Notes: generated by a model not told the origin, from the sequence alone. Shown: positions 11,593 through 23,200, numbered from the stretch's first letter. The stretch: 64,000 nucleotides of DNA from Erodium maritimum (GCA_963921825.1 OY997591.1:32881825-32945824); one strand, 5' to 3'. Numbers and translations: made by a program.

Positions 11593-11925
11593 TTTCTCCT
11601 TTTCACCATAAAATCTCATTTTGACATCAGGTACTTACAACCCGGTCCAGGCGTCCCCGACCACTTGATATCTGCACCGTCACGTTTGACCACAGGGGCG
11701 CCCCTGAGTCTTTGGTGGACACAGCTTAAAAAACGTTTCACGCAGCAACACACAACCAGTATGCCAGTAATAACAATACTGCACATACACACAACCAAAA
11801 ACAGGACTCATGTCACTACGGGTCTACCCACGGTTTCCGACTTGCGCAACCCACGCACGACGGAACTTTCAAGGACTCAACTCTCCCCACCTAATTGACG
11901 TACAGTCCGAGGTGTGAAACCTCGA

Positions 11926-11937
11926 GCTCTGATATCA
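11926..11937 (-). other. primer binding site of truncated Gypsy (one mismatch)
   Basis: Minus strand reads TGATATCAGAGC, three bases after the LTR. It differs at one base from the initiator-Met PBS TGGTATCAGAGC found at 26105-26116. Confidence 0.8.
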
Positions 11938-11940
11938 AGC

Positions 11941-14900
11941 TGTCACGCCCCGAATACGGTAGAACCGAACCCGGAACGCGAACGGTGAAACAATAAAACA
12001 ATTTTCAAACCTTTTAAATAAACCGCTTAAAATCACCCTTTGAGTTAAACAAAATAATATTTTACAACTGAAAGTGCGTCCAAAACAAGCGGACAAAAGA
12101 CAAGGCAAACGTCGCTAAACTCAAAAGAAAACCCGGACTCCCGCTCCCAGCTCTTCAAGCTTCGAGAGCTCCCCTAGTCCGTCTCGCGACCAGTACCTGT
12201 AGGAAAAGCAGCTAGGGGTGAGCGTTCGCTCACCACCACGGATACAGACTGACTACGGCATACTAGCAGACAATGCCGGAAACACCAACAACAAACAAAA
12301 CACCGGGGACTACTATCCCCAACTCAAGTAACCTGACTGACGCACGAACTGTTACTTTCCCCAACCAACTCAACAACCGGACACGTAATGTAGACCCGAC
12401 ACAGCGGTTACGACCTCCACCAAAGACACAAAGGATAACCACGCAACACCCAAGATCACAAAGGATCGCACACCAAACAAGATCACAAAGGATCGCACTC
12501 CAGCTGCTCAGTGCCGGTTGCTAACCGGCTGGGCTCGAGCCTGCCCCACGCAACTTTCCCCGATCCCTGTCGGGCCAGGCGGTCGACCTGTTAGCGATAT
12601 ATTCCGAAATACTTCTCTGATAGCTAGTCGGAAGGGGAGCAGCCCTCCATCGCCAAAGAATGCACAACTTTACCAGTGGTTAACCCGGAAGGCTAGCCAA
12701 CCCCCACGACACGCGGCCACAGGACCCCTTTATTGTCAGGCGGGCCCCCAACCTCGACTGAAAGATGCACACGCGCGCGACCACGGGACCCCTTTATTGT
12801 CAGGCGGGCCACCAACCTCGGGCAGAGACAGTCCACAACCAAAGTTCAACAAACAGCAACAACACAGGTTTAACACCCCATAGGCACTCATGGCCACCCA
12901 AGACACCAACAGTAAAACATGGGTTCAACAACCCCACGGGCACTCATGGCCACCCAAGACACCAACAGTAAAACACGGGTTCAACAACCCCACGGGCACT
13001 CATGGCCACCCAAGACACACCAACAGTAAAACACGGGTTCAACAACCCCACGGGCACTCATGGCCACCCAAGACACACCAACAGTAAAATACGGGTTCAA
13101 CAACCCCACGGGCACTCATGGCCACCCAAGACACACCAACAGTAAAACAGGGGTTCAACAACCCCACGGGCACTCATGGCCACCCAAGACACACCAACAG
13201 TAAAACAGGGGTTCAACAACCCCACGGGCACTCATGGCCACCCAAGACACACCAACAGTAAAACACGGGTTCAACAACCCAAAGGCACACCTGGCCACAC
13301 ATGACACACAAACAATTCAATCAACCTCCGGGCACAACCAATGCCTCCAGTATTTCTAATGTTCGATAAGTTCGCTCATCCTACGACACTACTAAGTGTC
13401 ACATGCCTTTCTATTGTTCGATACGTTCACGTATCATACGACACCACCCGGTGTCGCCTGCCTTTCTATTATTCGATAAACTTACCTATCCGACGACACC
13501 CAAGTGTCACATGCATTTCTACTGTTAACTTTCCCTAATCAGGGCCGAGATCCGGCTACTTTTCCCTACCTCATAACGCTTTCCCCAAAAGTTCACAACC
13601 AAACTCCGGCGTGCTCACGATCACTCGCCTAGCTTTCCCTTCCCGCGGTCCTCGGTACGATCTAACAGATCACAATTAAAACACTTTTTAAGTTTGCAGA
13701 CATAGCTGAATTTTAATGAACTTGACGCCCAAACTCAACCCCGACAATGTCGATCACTCCCAAACTTCCCAATTTCTCGACATTGTCAATAATGGGCTCG
13801 GAAAAGCCCGATTCGCTTGGCATGGTGAATCTTCCCGGGATTGGAAAACGCCCTTCCGAGACTCCGAAAATTCCCGTTTTCGTTTCTACGATCTTAGAAT
13901 AATTTAAGGGTTCCAATGCAATCGACGGAATCAATTTCCGACTTCCGAGCGATTTAATTCGCGTTTAAAGTTTCTAAACCCGAAATTCCCAACTTTCACA
14001 ATTTAATTCCAAAATTCGTTCCGGGTGTGAATTAACGACTTGTGGTTCGTCCAAAACCACCCGAACACGAAAACCCGAGACCCGAGCACGTTGGCCCCAC
14101 CCGGCCCTTAAGGTCCGTGGGTGGCTGGGCCGGTTTTGGGTCGGTTCACCACCATGGTGACCGGTCCTAGCTCCAGCCAGCCACCCCCAACTCCGGCAGC
14201 CACCACCCACGGTGGCCGGAGCTCTCCCGAGCCTCCGGTCACCGGAAACCGATCATTTTTCTCTCTAAAACGCCTCCAACGAACCCCACACCTCAACTCA
14301 TCCCAAGACTACTCGTTTCAACCCAAACCCTAACTTTTAAACGTATCAAAACGAAAATCGGTTAGGTGCTCAGCGTAGGGAATGATGACGGGAGCTCGAT
14401 TCTTCGATCGTTTAGACGATCCGCCGGTTGGATCGTCGGAAAAACCCTAAACCCCCAAGCTTACCTTCTCCTTTTCTCTCCTCCTTCTTTCTTCTTTCTC
14501 TTTCTAAAACCCTTTCTTTTTCTCTTTCTTCCAACCATGGCCGAAGCCCCTAGGTGTAGTCTTCCCTTGTTTTGTCCAAAAAACCTAACACCACCACTTC
14601 TGTGACATGTGGCAAGTGGGTCCCACCCCTTTTGGAAATTATATTCTAGATATTTTTCAGTCAGATTCGCGAAATTCGGCTGTCTCGGGCCCCGAACGGG
14701 CCCATTTTCCAAGAAATTATGAAACTTCACGGGGTACAAGGAAACGGCTCAACTAAGACCGCTGTGATGACGGCTAAGCTTTTTGGATCCAAAACGAGCC
14801 TCGAACGGACCAAAACGTAGCTCGGTTGACTTTTCCAGCAAAAAGTCAACCTTTCCCAAATTGGTCAAAAGTTGCCTTGAGTCCCCCAGAACTCACTTTA

Positions 14901-15036
14901 GTCAATATCGGGGTCAACTTAAGTCCGGTATGACCCTCGGGGTCAAATTTAGGTTCATTTAGGTGTCTGTCCCAAATTTTTTAAATTTTCCAGTCTTTCG
15001 CCGATTTGACTGGTGTTGACCGGGAGTGGTTCTTAC
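11941..15036 (-). repeat. Gypsy-family LTR, complete, 3096 bp
   Basis: On the minus strand it begins TGTAAGAACCACTCCCGG and ends GGGGCGTGACA. It contains the family landmarks: paired CGACA(A/T)TGTCG palindromes (13744-13795), the 58-bp minisatellite (12880-13290) and the GTGAGCG hairpin near 12218. The right flank is FAR1-like coding DNA. The partner LTR is missing, so no target duplication can be checked. Confidence 0.9.
12880..13290 (-). repeat. LTR minisatellite, 56-58-bp unit, about 7 copies
   Basis: CATGGCCACCCAAGAC starts repeat at 12890, 12946, 13002, 13060, 13118, 13176 and 13234, so the unit grew from 56 to 58 bp by an extra CA. Open frames reading ATQDTNSKT here are by-products of the repeat. 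Confidence 0.9.
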
Positions 15037-15526
15037 ACCTAGGACACTGGTAAACAAGAGATGGTGTAAAGACATAAACTTGACAGCTACATTGTCTTCT
15101 AATGGTGTTCCACCTCTAGGTCCTAGTTTGAAGGATGATGAAGTCATGGATGCAGTGAAAATCGGGTTTAATGAAATGATTGGGACCGAAGATGCAGCAA
15201 TTTCAAGTATTCGAGGATTGTTGGACACTCTAAATCGATACAGGGTGAAGACGGTGGATGACATAGTGAATGAGAATAGACTCAATAGAACAAGTTTCAT
15301 AGCATCGGTGACAGGGATCAAATTGCCAGAAATAGTCACTGTCCAGCCACCAAATATCACAAACACCAAGGGCTCTCGCTTGCGATCTGGGAGTAGATTG
15401 ATCAGTAATAAAGAAAAGGAAATCAATGCTAATAACAAGCGTTAAACGGCTATGCAGGACATGCAACACAATGCAAGATCATGACACCAGGACCTGCCCC
15501 TGAATAAGAATAGGAAGAAGAAGTAG
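15037..15526 (+). pseudogene. FAR1/FRS-like transposase gene, C-terminal piece with CCHC knuckle
   Basis: The plus frame to 15445 starts NKRWCKDINL, which fits the segment after the SWIM finger of FAR1-related proteins, and ends NTKGSRLRSGSRL, a typical FAR1-family tail. Just past its stop another frame (about 15444-15499) gives LCRTCNTMQDHDTRTCP, a CX2CX4HX4C zinc knuckle as in the C-termini of Mutator-like and FRS proteins. A further shift gives PLNKNRKKK and a stop at 15526. So one or two small indels broke an originally continuous reading frame. The DDE core and SWIM finger between 9813 and 15037 are lost. The gene cannot act as a transposase. Confidence 0.8.
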
Positions 15527-15931
15527 ACTGATGTAGATGTTCAATTGCGGATTTAGTTGTTTCTGTTTGCAAATATAGACAATGAGTTTTGGGAATAAAT
15601 ATAGATGGTTTGAGGATACAGGTTGTTTGGGTTTTCTGAATTAATAAATTTCATTTATGCGTATGTTTTTATTTATATGAATTTAATATAGTACATTGTT
15701 TTGCGAATAGTTCGTAACTCGGCCCCGAATATTTCAAATTTTGTTTACTAAATAAATATTGTTCCATCTGAAAAATTACACTAAAATATATTGATTTGAG
15801 AAAATATTACTTTTGTTTTGCGTACAAAAGGGAAGTGAAACGGTTTGTGGTAGACCAATCAAATATTGACAGCGTGGAAACGTGGGGGAGAATTAATTGT
15901 TCCACTAACCCACGATGCCCTACATGTTTCC
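15527..15931. other. AT-rich spacer with CGCAAA-type motifs
   Basis: Spacer between the FAR1-like tail and the next TATA box. It carries reverse-orientation copies of the dispersed motif (TTTTGCGAATA near 15700, TTTTGCGTAC near 15815). No gene seen. Confidence 0.5.
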
Positions 15932-15939
15932 TATATATA
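15932..15939 (+). promoter_or_regulatory. TATA box for small ORF A
   Basis: CTATATATACCC, a good plant TATA context, lies about 70 bases upstream of the ATG at 16005. The companion ORF B has the same arrangement. Confidence 0.6.
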
Positions 15940-16004
15940 CCCAATACTGTATCCTTCGATACTCATCCCTCACCTCTTCGAATACCCAATTTTACTATGA
16001 AAAA

Positions 16005-16322
16005 ATGGCGTCATCAAGCAGCAGGAAGCGTAAAAGCTATGAAGATGAACTCGACGAACGCGAAAAGAAACTGAAGGAGCAGAACGAAAAAGACAAAAAA
16101 CAAAGGCGTCTTTTGAAGCACGAAGAGTTTGTGCTGAACTTCAAGGCAATCAAGCCTAAGCTTTCTAAGATCGAGCTTGAACTTGAAATTTTGGCCATGG
16201 ATGTAGGCGAACAGTTTTGCACTGACATGAGTGTCGAAGAGGCGCTTGCAAACTCATCCCTCACCAGAAAGATAACCGAAGTGATCTTAGCAGTGAACAA
16301 GGCTATGAAACGGGTGGTATAG
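16005..16322 (+). CDS. small coiled-coil protein A (105 aa), transposon-associated, unknown function
   Basis: Intact frame that begins MASSSSRKRKSYEDEL. I chose this ATG rather than the in-frame one at 15915 because it lies just downstream of a TATA box and leaves a short AT/CT-rich leader. Residues about 4-10 are a basic cluster like a nuclear signal. Residues about 12-45 are almost all charged (DEREKKLKEQNEKDKKQRR) and should form a coiled coil. The rest (IELELEILAMDV, ITEVILAVNKAMKR) is amphipathic. I do not recognise a family. It sits between the FAR1-like and Ulp1 pseudogenes and shares design, but not clear sequence, with ORF B at 19345. It could be an accessory protein of the Mutator-like element or a captured gene fragment. 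Expression is unknown. Confidence 0.55.
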   Translation: MASSSSRKRKSYEDELDEREKKLKEQNEKDKKQRRLLKHEEFVLNFKAIKPKLSKIELELEILAMDVGEQFCTDMSVEEALANSSLTRKITEVILAVNKAMKRVV

Positions 16323-16677
16323 GGGTAGCAAACCCTAGTCTCTTTTGTTTCCTTTTGTTTGTTCTTAACCCAATCAAAGTAATCAAAAACAAATAACTTT
16401 CCTTAAATATGTTTATATTTCTCTTTCAATATGTAATTCCATAATTTGTGTTCCAATATATCTTCAATTAGATTCAAAACTAAAAAAATAGCAACATATT
16501 ATTTAAGCGAAGCATATTAATAATATTCACGAAACAGAATATCAATATCCGCAAACTACAAGTCCATTTTTTAATACAGAATTTAAGAGGAACATATTAA
16601 CAATGTTAGCAAATCAGGATCTCTGTATCCGCAAACTACAATTCCATCTTTGAATCCGCACAAAAAGAAGTTCTATA
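16323..16677. other. AT-rich 3' region with CGCAAAC motifs
   Basis: No gene seen. TATCCGCAAACTACA occurs at about 16547 and 16628, with TTAGCAAATCAGG between. The solo Copia LTR follows. Confidence 0.55.
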
Positions 16678-18364
16678 TGTTAGTCTTAGTGCCCGTAGTT
16701 CAATCCTAAATGTCCAAATGTATATATCATCGTTAGCAATAAAATTAAAGCGGCTTTATATTACTTATGTGTTGGAGTAATCTATCAATTTGTGCTCTGA
16801 TATATGCCCACCATGCGAATAGAACCATAGATTGAGATAGATCACACTCGATAGGTCCCTAGTCAACAAAGCTTCATTAGAAGCGACTAGTATGAAAGAT
16901 GGCTCTTTATGGCTTACGTTCTGTTAGTCATTGGAATGGGATTCCAGAGTTTGATCATAGATATCATGTGGGACATGATATTGGACGAACCGCCCTGAAT
17001 ATGTGTCATAGATTAAGTCATGAACATATTCAGTGTCGTAGCTTGTCATGTATCCTTAGACCAAGGAGTCTTTGTGATCGCTATGTAGTCAACAACTGAG
17101 TTTGACTTGAGCCTAACGTTGTCCGTATCAAGGCTTCCATAACGGCCAGGATTGGCTAGGGGACGGGCTACATGAGTGACACGAAAGACGGCTAAGGGAT
17201 TTATCCCTCATACTGAGGTATGGGAAAGATATCGGTTCTCGGCCGCTTGATCGAGAGTGACTGAAAGAATAGCATGGCCATGCACATGATAATGGGTATC
17301 ATATCTTCAGTCATCTCACATATCAAGGAACAGTGATTGAGAATAATAAGGATGACGACTCTATGCCTTATCTCAATCAGGATATCGGAGATAAAATTCT
17401 AATGACATGGATGACAGAAAGGTTAGAATCGACAGGGTCGATTCATTATGCAGTGTCAAGCAATACTAAAGTCTCGTTAGTCACCACTTAAATAAGATCA
17501 AGTAAAATGGGATTTTACATTGATCTATTGACATGCATAAACCTAAGGGTCACACCGTAGGGTGAAACTCATCGACACATTTATGGAGAATGACCAAAAG
17601 GGAGTTGTCTCGGGACATGACCAAAACTGGGTTTTGGATCATGTGCTCGTAAGTGAATAGGACTATACGGATCAAGACAAGGCTTGGAGTCTTGGGATTG
17701 ATTGTGTCGGATAATGTTGGACATTTCCGGTATGGAAGGCTTGGAGGCGATGAGCGAATCACGGGACCTCATTGGAAATGGCCACGAGCCATGTTCCAAG
17801 AGGCCCATGAAAGGCTCATGCAACCAAGGCCCATGGAACTAATTAATCAAGTCTTTATTAATTAGTACTAAGTAAGGAAGACAAGGATTAAGGTGTTGGT
17901 GATTCACCACCTAACCCAATCTAATCTAGCCATACTTTGTCCTATTTACACCTTACTTGACACCATACTTTTCCCATGCCTTTAGTTGGACAAGTATGGG
18001 GTTTGTTATGTTTAAGTCATCTTTTTTCAATATAACAAACACAAGACAAGAATAGGAAACACAACTTCTCCCTCCTCTCCATGGAAATTTCGGGTTTGGC
18101 TAGTTCCCACCTCCATTTTTGTGTTCTTGAGTCCTCAAAGATAAGAACTACGTGGCTTTGATTCCCATGTGGATATGTAGGCGTCTTGGAGACTCAAGCC
18201 AATCATTCGTTACCTGGTGTTCTTGTTTTGGTAAGAAATAGTGCTGAATGTTTCTCTTGTGAATCCATTCATTGTTAGTTGTTTCATGGTTTAATCGTCT
18301 CTTGGTTTTCATTGATTTTCCACTGCGAGTTGGTTCATCTCCAACCCTACATCGAGACCCAACA
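16678..18364 (+). mobile_element. solo Copia LTR (1687 bp) with TSD CTATA
   Basis: Same LTR as copies 1 and 3 but in plus orientation: starts TGTTAGTCTTAG and ends GAGACCCAACA. It is flanked by CTATA at 16673-16677 and again at 18365-18369, a perfect 5-bp target duplication. No interior is present, so the element was reduced by LTR-LTR recombination. It has more differences from the other LTRs than they have among themselves (for example GATTGAGATAG for GATCGAGATAG near 16833), so it is older. Confidence 0.95.
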
Positions 18365-18459
18365 CTATATTCACAAACAGAGAGTCCTATTTCCTAAAAA
18401 TAGAGAAGTACATATTTCAAATAACCTAAAAGTGAAAGAACTTGTGGCATAAGTTACAT

Positions 18460-18819
18460 TCACCAATATTCATTCTCCGAGTATTTTTCTTCGTCATCAT
18501 GATCTTCTTCTTCGTCTTCCTCATCATCATCTTCTTCTTCATCATCCTCTTCAACATCACCATTATAACCATAATCTTCTTCTTCGTCTTCCTCATCATC
18601 ATCTTCTTCTTCAACATCACCATTATAATCATCATCATCTTCTTGGTTTTCCTCATCATCTTCTTCCTCCCCGTTTTATTTCTCGTCCTCTTTCTCATCA
18701 TTTTCATCATCACTGATGATAATATGACAATCCTCTTCATCACCAGGAGAAATCAGACTGCGTCTCTTTAAGGTTACTTCTTCCTCGCCGCTACTACAGT
18801 AGTTTGTATGTGATGACAT
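18460..18819 (-). pseudogene. small acidic-repeat protein (119 codons, one in-frame stop)
   Basis: On the minus strand the ATG at 18819 opens MSSHTNYCSSGEEEVTLKRR. The frame then becomes almost pure Asp/Glu with repeats of the type DYNGDVEEEDDDEEDEEE (two near-copies), ending ENEYW and a stop at 18460-18462. One TAA at 18676-18678 interrupts it. The plus-strand and other minus-strand frames here (Phe/Ile-rich, Lys/Met-rich) are shadows of the GAT/GAA codons. The acidic tail resembles those of histone-binding or nuclear proteins, but I cannot assign a family. It lies between small ORFs A and B within the same transposon-like region. Confidence 0.5.
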
Positions 18820-19245
18820 GACTTAAGGGGAAAAAGTTCTATGATGACATGATTTGTAGGGTTAAATATTAATTTAAAGTAAACCAAACGGCGGTGAAAA
18901 GACATACCAACGAATTAAATGTGATAAGATCTTCGTGCGTTCGAGGGGGGTTTTAGTAATGATGATAAGATCTTTTTGTAATCGTGATAACTTAACCGTC
19001 AGATTTTTAAATCATATCAACAAGTAAACCGTCTGATTTTGGTAATGGTTGACACGTGTCCAATACATGATCTTATCAAATCACATGCCAATACGCGTTA
19101 ATGAGCATTTACTTTGCGAATTATGAAATATGGATTGCGGAAATAAGATATATGTTTTGCGGAAACATTATGATTTATCTAATCCGTCTATAACTAAAAC
19201 TCTACTTTAAATAAAATAACGATAATGCCAGCGCAAGATTTCAAC
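18820..19245. other. spacer upstream of small ORF B
   Basis: No gene seen. It contains repeated GATAAGATCTT words and reverse motif copies (TTTGCGAATT 19112, TTTTGCGGAAAC 19156). Confidence 0.45.
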
Positions 19246-19253
19246 TATAAATA
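19246..19253 (+). promoter_or_regulatory. TATA box for small ORF B
   Basis: CTATAAATACTC, a classical plant TATA box, about 95 bases upstream of the ATG at 19345. Confidence 0.65.
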
Positions 19254-19344
19254 CTCACACCCTCATACTACTTAACCCTACAAATCTTCTTCAATTTCAA
19301 ATTCTCCTCTCAAAAAACTTCAAACCACCATATCTGCAAAAGAG

Positions 19345-19692
19345 ATGGCCCCCAACAGGAAACGCACCCGAGTGGAACGTGTGGAGCCTAACTTGCGCAA
19401 CGTGTGCACACAAGAAGATATGGAGCGTAGCAGTGAGGAACGTCGTAACAGGATGCGTGATATGCAGGAAGCCGCTATGGAAACAGCAATGGAGTATCGC
19501 AAAATAAGGTTGGGATTAATCCAGTGCCACTTTTTACTAATGGAGGAGAAGGTGGTAAACCTTGCCAATGAACTGGAAGTGCTTGACATGAGCAACTCGA
19601 CGGCAAAGCATCAGGAAGATAAGGACAAGATGATGATGACACTGAAAGAGATTCAGGACTTCTTCAAAACCATGGAGATAGTAGAGGACTAA
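19345..19692 (+). CDS. small coiled-coil protein B (115 aa), transposon-associated, unknown function
   Basis: Intact frame starting MAPNRKRTRVERVEPNLR, with a basic N-terminus (NRKRTR) like a nuclear signal. Residues about 30-60 are a charged helix (EERRNRMRDMQEAA, ETAMEYRKIR) and residues about 70-110 a second helical stretch (VVNLANELEVLDM, KDKMMMTLKEIQDFFKTM). Methionine content is high. A TATA box lies just upstream, and AT-rich sequence with many dispersed motifs follows. No known domain is recognised. Same size, orientation and N-terminal style as small ORF A, so the two may be diverged relatives, though I cannot align them with confidence. Being open while the neighbouring large genes are broken could mean selection, or only that it is short. 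Confidence 0.55.
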   Translation: MAPNRKRTRVERVEPNLRNVCTQEDMERSSEERRNRMRDMQEAAMETAMEYRKIRLGLIQCHFLLMEEKVVNLANELEVLDMSNSTAKHQEDKDKMMMTLKEIQDFFKTMEIVED

Positions 19693-20250
19693 GGGACATC
19701 CGACCCATGATGGATGTAGTTACATTTCTCTTTTATCATGTCAATCGTCTTTTAGTGTTTTTGTTTTGTCTTTTGAAAACTTGTTTTCTGAATGAATGGA
19801 TGATTAGTTAAATTCGCAAACGGCATGTTCTGTATTCTCAAAGACGTATTCTTAAATTCGTAAAAGAGAACATGATTATTCTCAAAAAAAAATTACTGAA
19901 ATGCTAACATGTTTGCACACTACTAGGGCATATCTTATCACAGTAAAATCGGACAGCACCATAGTGTATTCTTCATACACGACATGGTCGGTTAAATCAC
20001 ATAAAAAAGTTTAATGTTCTGCATAAACTAGAATAAGTAAATTTCATTACATTCTCAAACAGCATGTCGTATATTCTCAACTATGAAACAAAAATTTCGC
20101 AAATAGGTTCTTATAAATTCTCAAAACAATACACATAATATTTTTTTTATATATATAAACAGACAGTATTCTCAAACAAAATATGATATATTCTCAAACC
20201 AAAATTATCGTTTCTGAAAACCAATCTCACTAATCAAAAAGAGTAATTCA
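19693..20250. other. AT-rich spacer dense in TCTCAAAC/CGCAAAC motifs
   Basis: Convergent 3' space between ORF B (+) and the Ulp1 gene (-). About ten motif copies occur, such as AATTCGCAAACGG (19814), ATTCTCAAACAGC (20053), ATTCTCAAACAAA (20170) and ATTCTCAAACC (20192). No gene seen. Confidence 0.6.
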
Positions 20251-23200
20251 CTAAGCATTATGACATTCGCATGGTAATAAGGCTTTGTACTTGAGACTAA
20301 ATTCGAATGTCATCTTCAACTTCTTGAAATGATCTTTGATCTTCTCCTCAATTTCTCTCCACTTGATGTTCTTCTCAAAAGTCACCAACTTAAAGAGGAA
20401 TCTTTTCCTCAATAATATCATTTGTGAAACCTACAAAACCAAAATTTAAAGATCAAATCTATACTCATTGTTGTATACTGACAAAGCAAAAATTGTTGGT
20501 TTAACTTACATCATTACTGGCCAACTCCCCTGCCCAATTCCCATTACCAAGATACGATTCCATGTGCCACATAGCATACACCCACAATCCATATGATTGT
20601 CGTTAGATTCCCATGGTACATGGAGACGATCAATCTTGCCGCTGAAAATTTTCTCTACTAGAGCTTTATCAGTATTCGATATGACCTTGCTAATTTTAGA
20701 CCGCTACACAAAAACCACCCCGCAAAAATAAGGAAAAACAGAAATCAATAGATAGGCAGTAATAACACACATAGTCAATGAAGAAGAATACGTACCGATC
20801 TATACTGAATACCTCCATAACGAATATTGTCGCCAACCGTTCCTTTGACATTATCAATAATTTCGATATTTCCCTTCTTCATGTCGATGCATATAAGTGT
20901 GTAGTGATTGCTCTTAAAAACAACCATGAAAACCTGTTTTATAAAAATACAAACATTAGCTACTATATTAGCAAACCACACGTGCCATATCCTAAAACCA
21001 ATTGAACCAACCATGTATTATACTTACAAAGTCCAACTTCTTCCATGAAAAAGAAGGGAACTCCGATGTTTCAAATTTAAAATAAATGTCAAAATTTTCA
21101 TCTTTTTTATGTTCCGAAAGAGAAGCCTACAAAATAAACATATAAATAACAAAACATAATAAAGTAATTCAAACTATAAACGTAATCAACCGAAAAAAAT
21201 GCGCAAATTATGCTTACACTAAGAGAAGCTGCAAAGAAGAATCAGTTAGGTGATGAATCACTCTTGATCGTTTCCAGATGATTAAGATAGTGACACCATC
21301 CATTAATAGTTTCAAATTCAATCCATGCATTGGTTTTGAAAGAATTAAAGCCCCCCTTAGTAATATAATTATTAGAGCACTGAAACATAAAATCACTGCA
21401 TTCACAAAGAGAAAAACATATTCACTGTATTTGCAAAAATAAATATAAACACAAAATAAGGGGAAAAACATATGTTACTTACCAATCATTGTCTGTACTT
21501 ATATTCAGCATCCAATTAAGAACACACTCCTCAACCACTTTAAGATCGGACCAGTAATCTGTTTGACGATCAACGTACGGAGAGCACAGAAATGCAGACG
21601 GTGCAATCAAACGAGGTAAAGGTTGTTTGGCTGGGGTTACCATTGATAAAGATGCCTTGCTGCACCCAACTGTCGTAAAACCCTTACTAGTTGCAGCACG
21701 TTTCTTAACAACAGTGGGATTTTTCTTAACAGCGCCTTGAACTTTTTTTGCTGCAGCAGTAGGGGCTAATTTCTTCTCGGGGACAGCAGCATGGCCTTTC
21801 TTACCGGGTGCACGAGCGGGAGCTCTCTTCTTCGGTGGATTAATATCTGACCCAGACTCCACATGACCAACACCATCGGTCGACTTCTTAGAAGGATGCA
21901 TGGGAGCTTTTTTCGCAGGAAGAGATATGACAGTAGAGCGTTGGACTATGGATTCACGTAATCTTGACATTGCAAGGTCAGGATGCTTGTCAACTACCTC
22001 AGGGACCTCTTTCCCACCAATAACACGATTGATATTTTGCTCAACCTGTCCAGTAACAAGTGGCTGGGATTGAATGTTAACAGTCTTGGAACCTTGTTTA
22101 GTAGGAGGATCCTTATTGACATTTTGTTCAACAAAAAATATATTGAGTGGCTCGGGTTGCACTTGAACTATCTGACAAAAGTCATTGACAGACGCAGACC
22201 CATTGACATTTTCTTCACTGGCTTCTATAGTAAGTGGATCAGATTGCACTGCAAGAGCCAAACAAACATCTTTGTTAACAACATCAGACGCTTCACGTTC
22301 CACAATTGGATAGTAAACAACCATGTCACAAACTTCCTTCCCAATAACAGAAGCAACATTAAGAGGGTCAAACTCATCGCCAACATAATTGTTCTTTTCT
22401 GCATCAGTTTGTTCTGCAACCATATCATCCACATGGGCTGCATCATTAAATGGGAACAATTTCCTAACAACATTATCGCATTCAGGCCTTGACAATGTAG
22501 CAGATCCAGCAGGGCATGGTGAAAGAACATACGCAGAAGATTTTTGTGACGGTGAAAGAAGTCTGAACGTTGGTGGAGAAACGGCACGAGCATGTGGCTT
22601 CCCTGCTCCTTTGTACCCTTCCCCAACGCATGTTGTTGTTTCAATCAATTTCTCAATGGTCTCCATTACCCCGGGTAGATTAAACCATGAGTCTTGTGAC
22701 AGCAACACACCTTGTGTCTCTAGAATGACATCTTCGGGTTTTTTATTCCCTGTCAAACCATCAAACAGGGTTGACATTACCCTGAACATTCAGCATTTGG
22801 GTCGGCGATATGCCCTTCAACCAACAACTGATGCCACTCCATAAAACATTCTGCAACCTTAGTCCCCGCTAATCGAAACCTTTCTGCAATCCTCTGAATA
22901 GAATAAAAAGAAACATGTTAATGTGATTAAATGCAAACAAATAAAAACAGGGTATGCATCAACTACAAAACACATCTGCAAACCATAATGTGCATATTTG
23001 CATACAATAAACCTACACACATATCACATGCATGATATACTCAAAACAAGAACTGTATATTTGAAAAACATAATTCCCCCCCAAAAAACTAAATTCAAAT
23101 AATAGAATACCTCTGCATAACCCCTTTCACTATGACACAGAGAGGTATTCGGGGCCACTGGATCTCCTCCATTTCTATCATCCCTTTCATTATCTCTATT

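Larger units (their letters stand above)
9814..15036 (-). mobile_element. Gypsy retrotransposon, 3'-truncated, inserted in FAR1-like gene
   Basis: Minus-strand element with its 5' LTR at 11941-15036, a slightly mutated PBS at 11926-11937, a repeat-rich leader, and pol that stops abruptly at about 9814-9817 in the protease-RT linker (PYRFAPA). Comparison with 63825-63860 of the second minus-strand Gypsy copy shows homology ending at CTGGCGCG. The rest of pol, the 3' LTR and the middle of the FAR1-like gene are gone, so one deletion probably removed all of them. There is almost no gag. Related to the element at 49415-64000. Confidence 0.85.

Noticed and set aside
12890-13087. Open frames of ATQDTNSKT-type repeats as a repetitive protein
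   Set aside because: They track the 58-bp minisatellite inside a Gypsy LTR, recur in the other LTRs (50432-51115), and have no start context or domain.
18442-18771. Phe/Ile-rich membrane protein on the plus strand, and Lys/Met-rich protein on the minus strand
   Set aside because: Both are shadows of GAT/GAA codons of the acidic minus-strand frame.
21214-21471. 85-aa frame reading Leu/Ile-rich as a membrane protein
   Set aside because: The meaningful frame is the exon 21379-21218 (CSNNYITKGGFNSF...), bounded by splice sites and in phase with the next exon.
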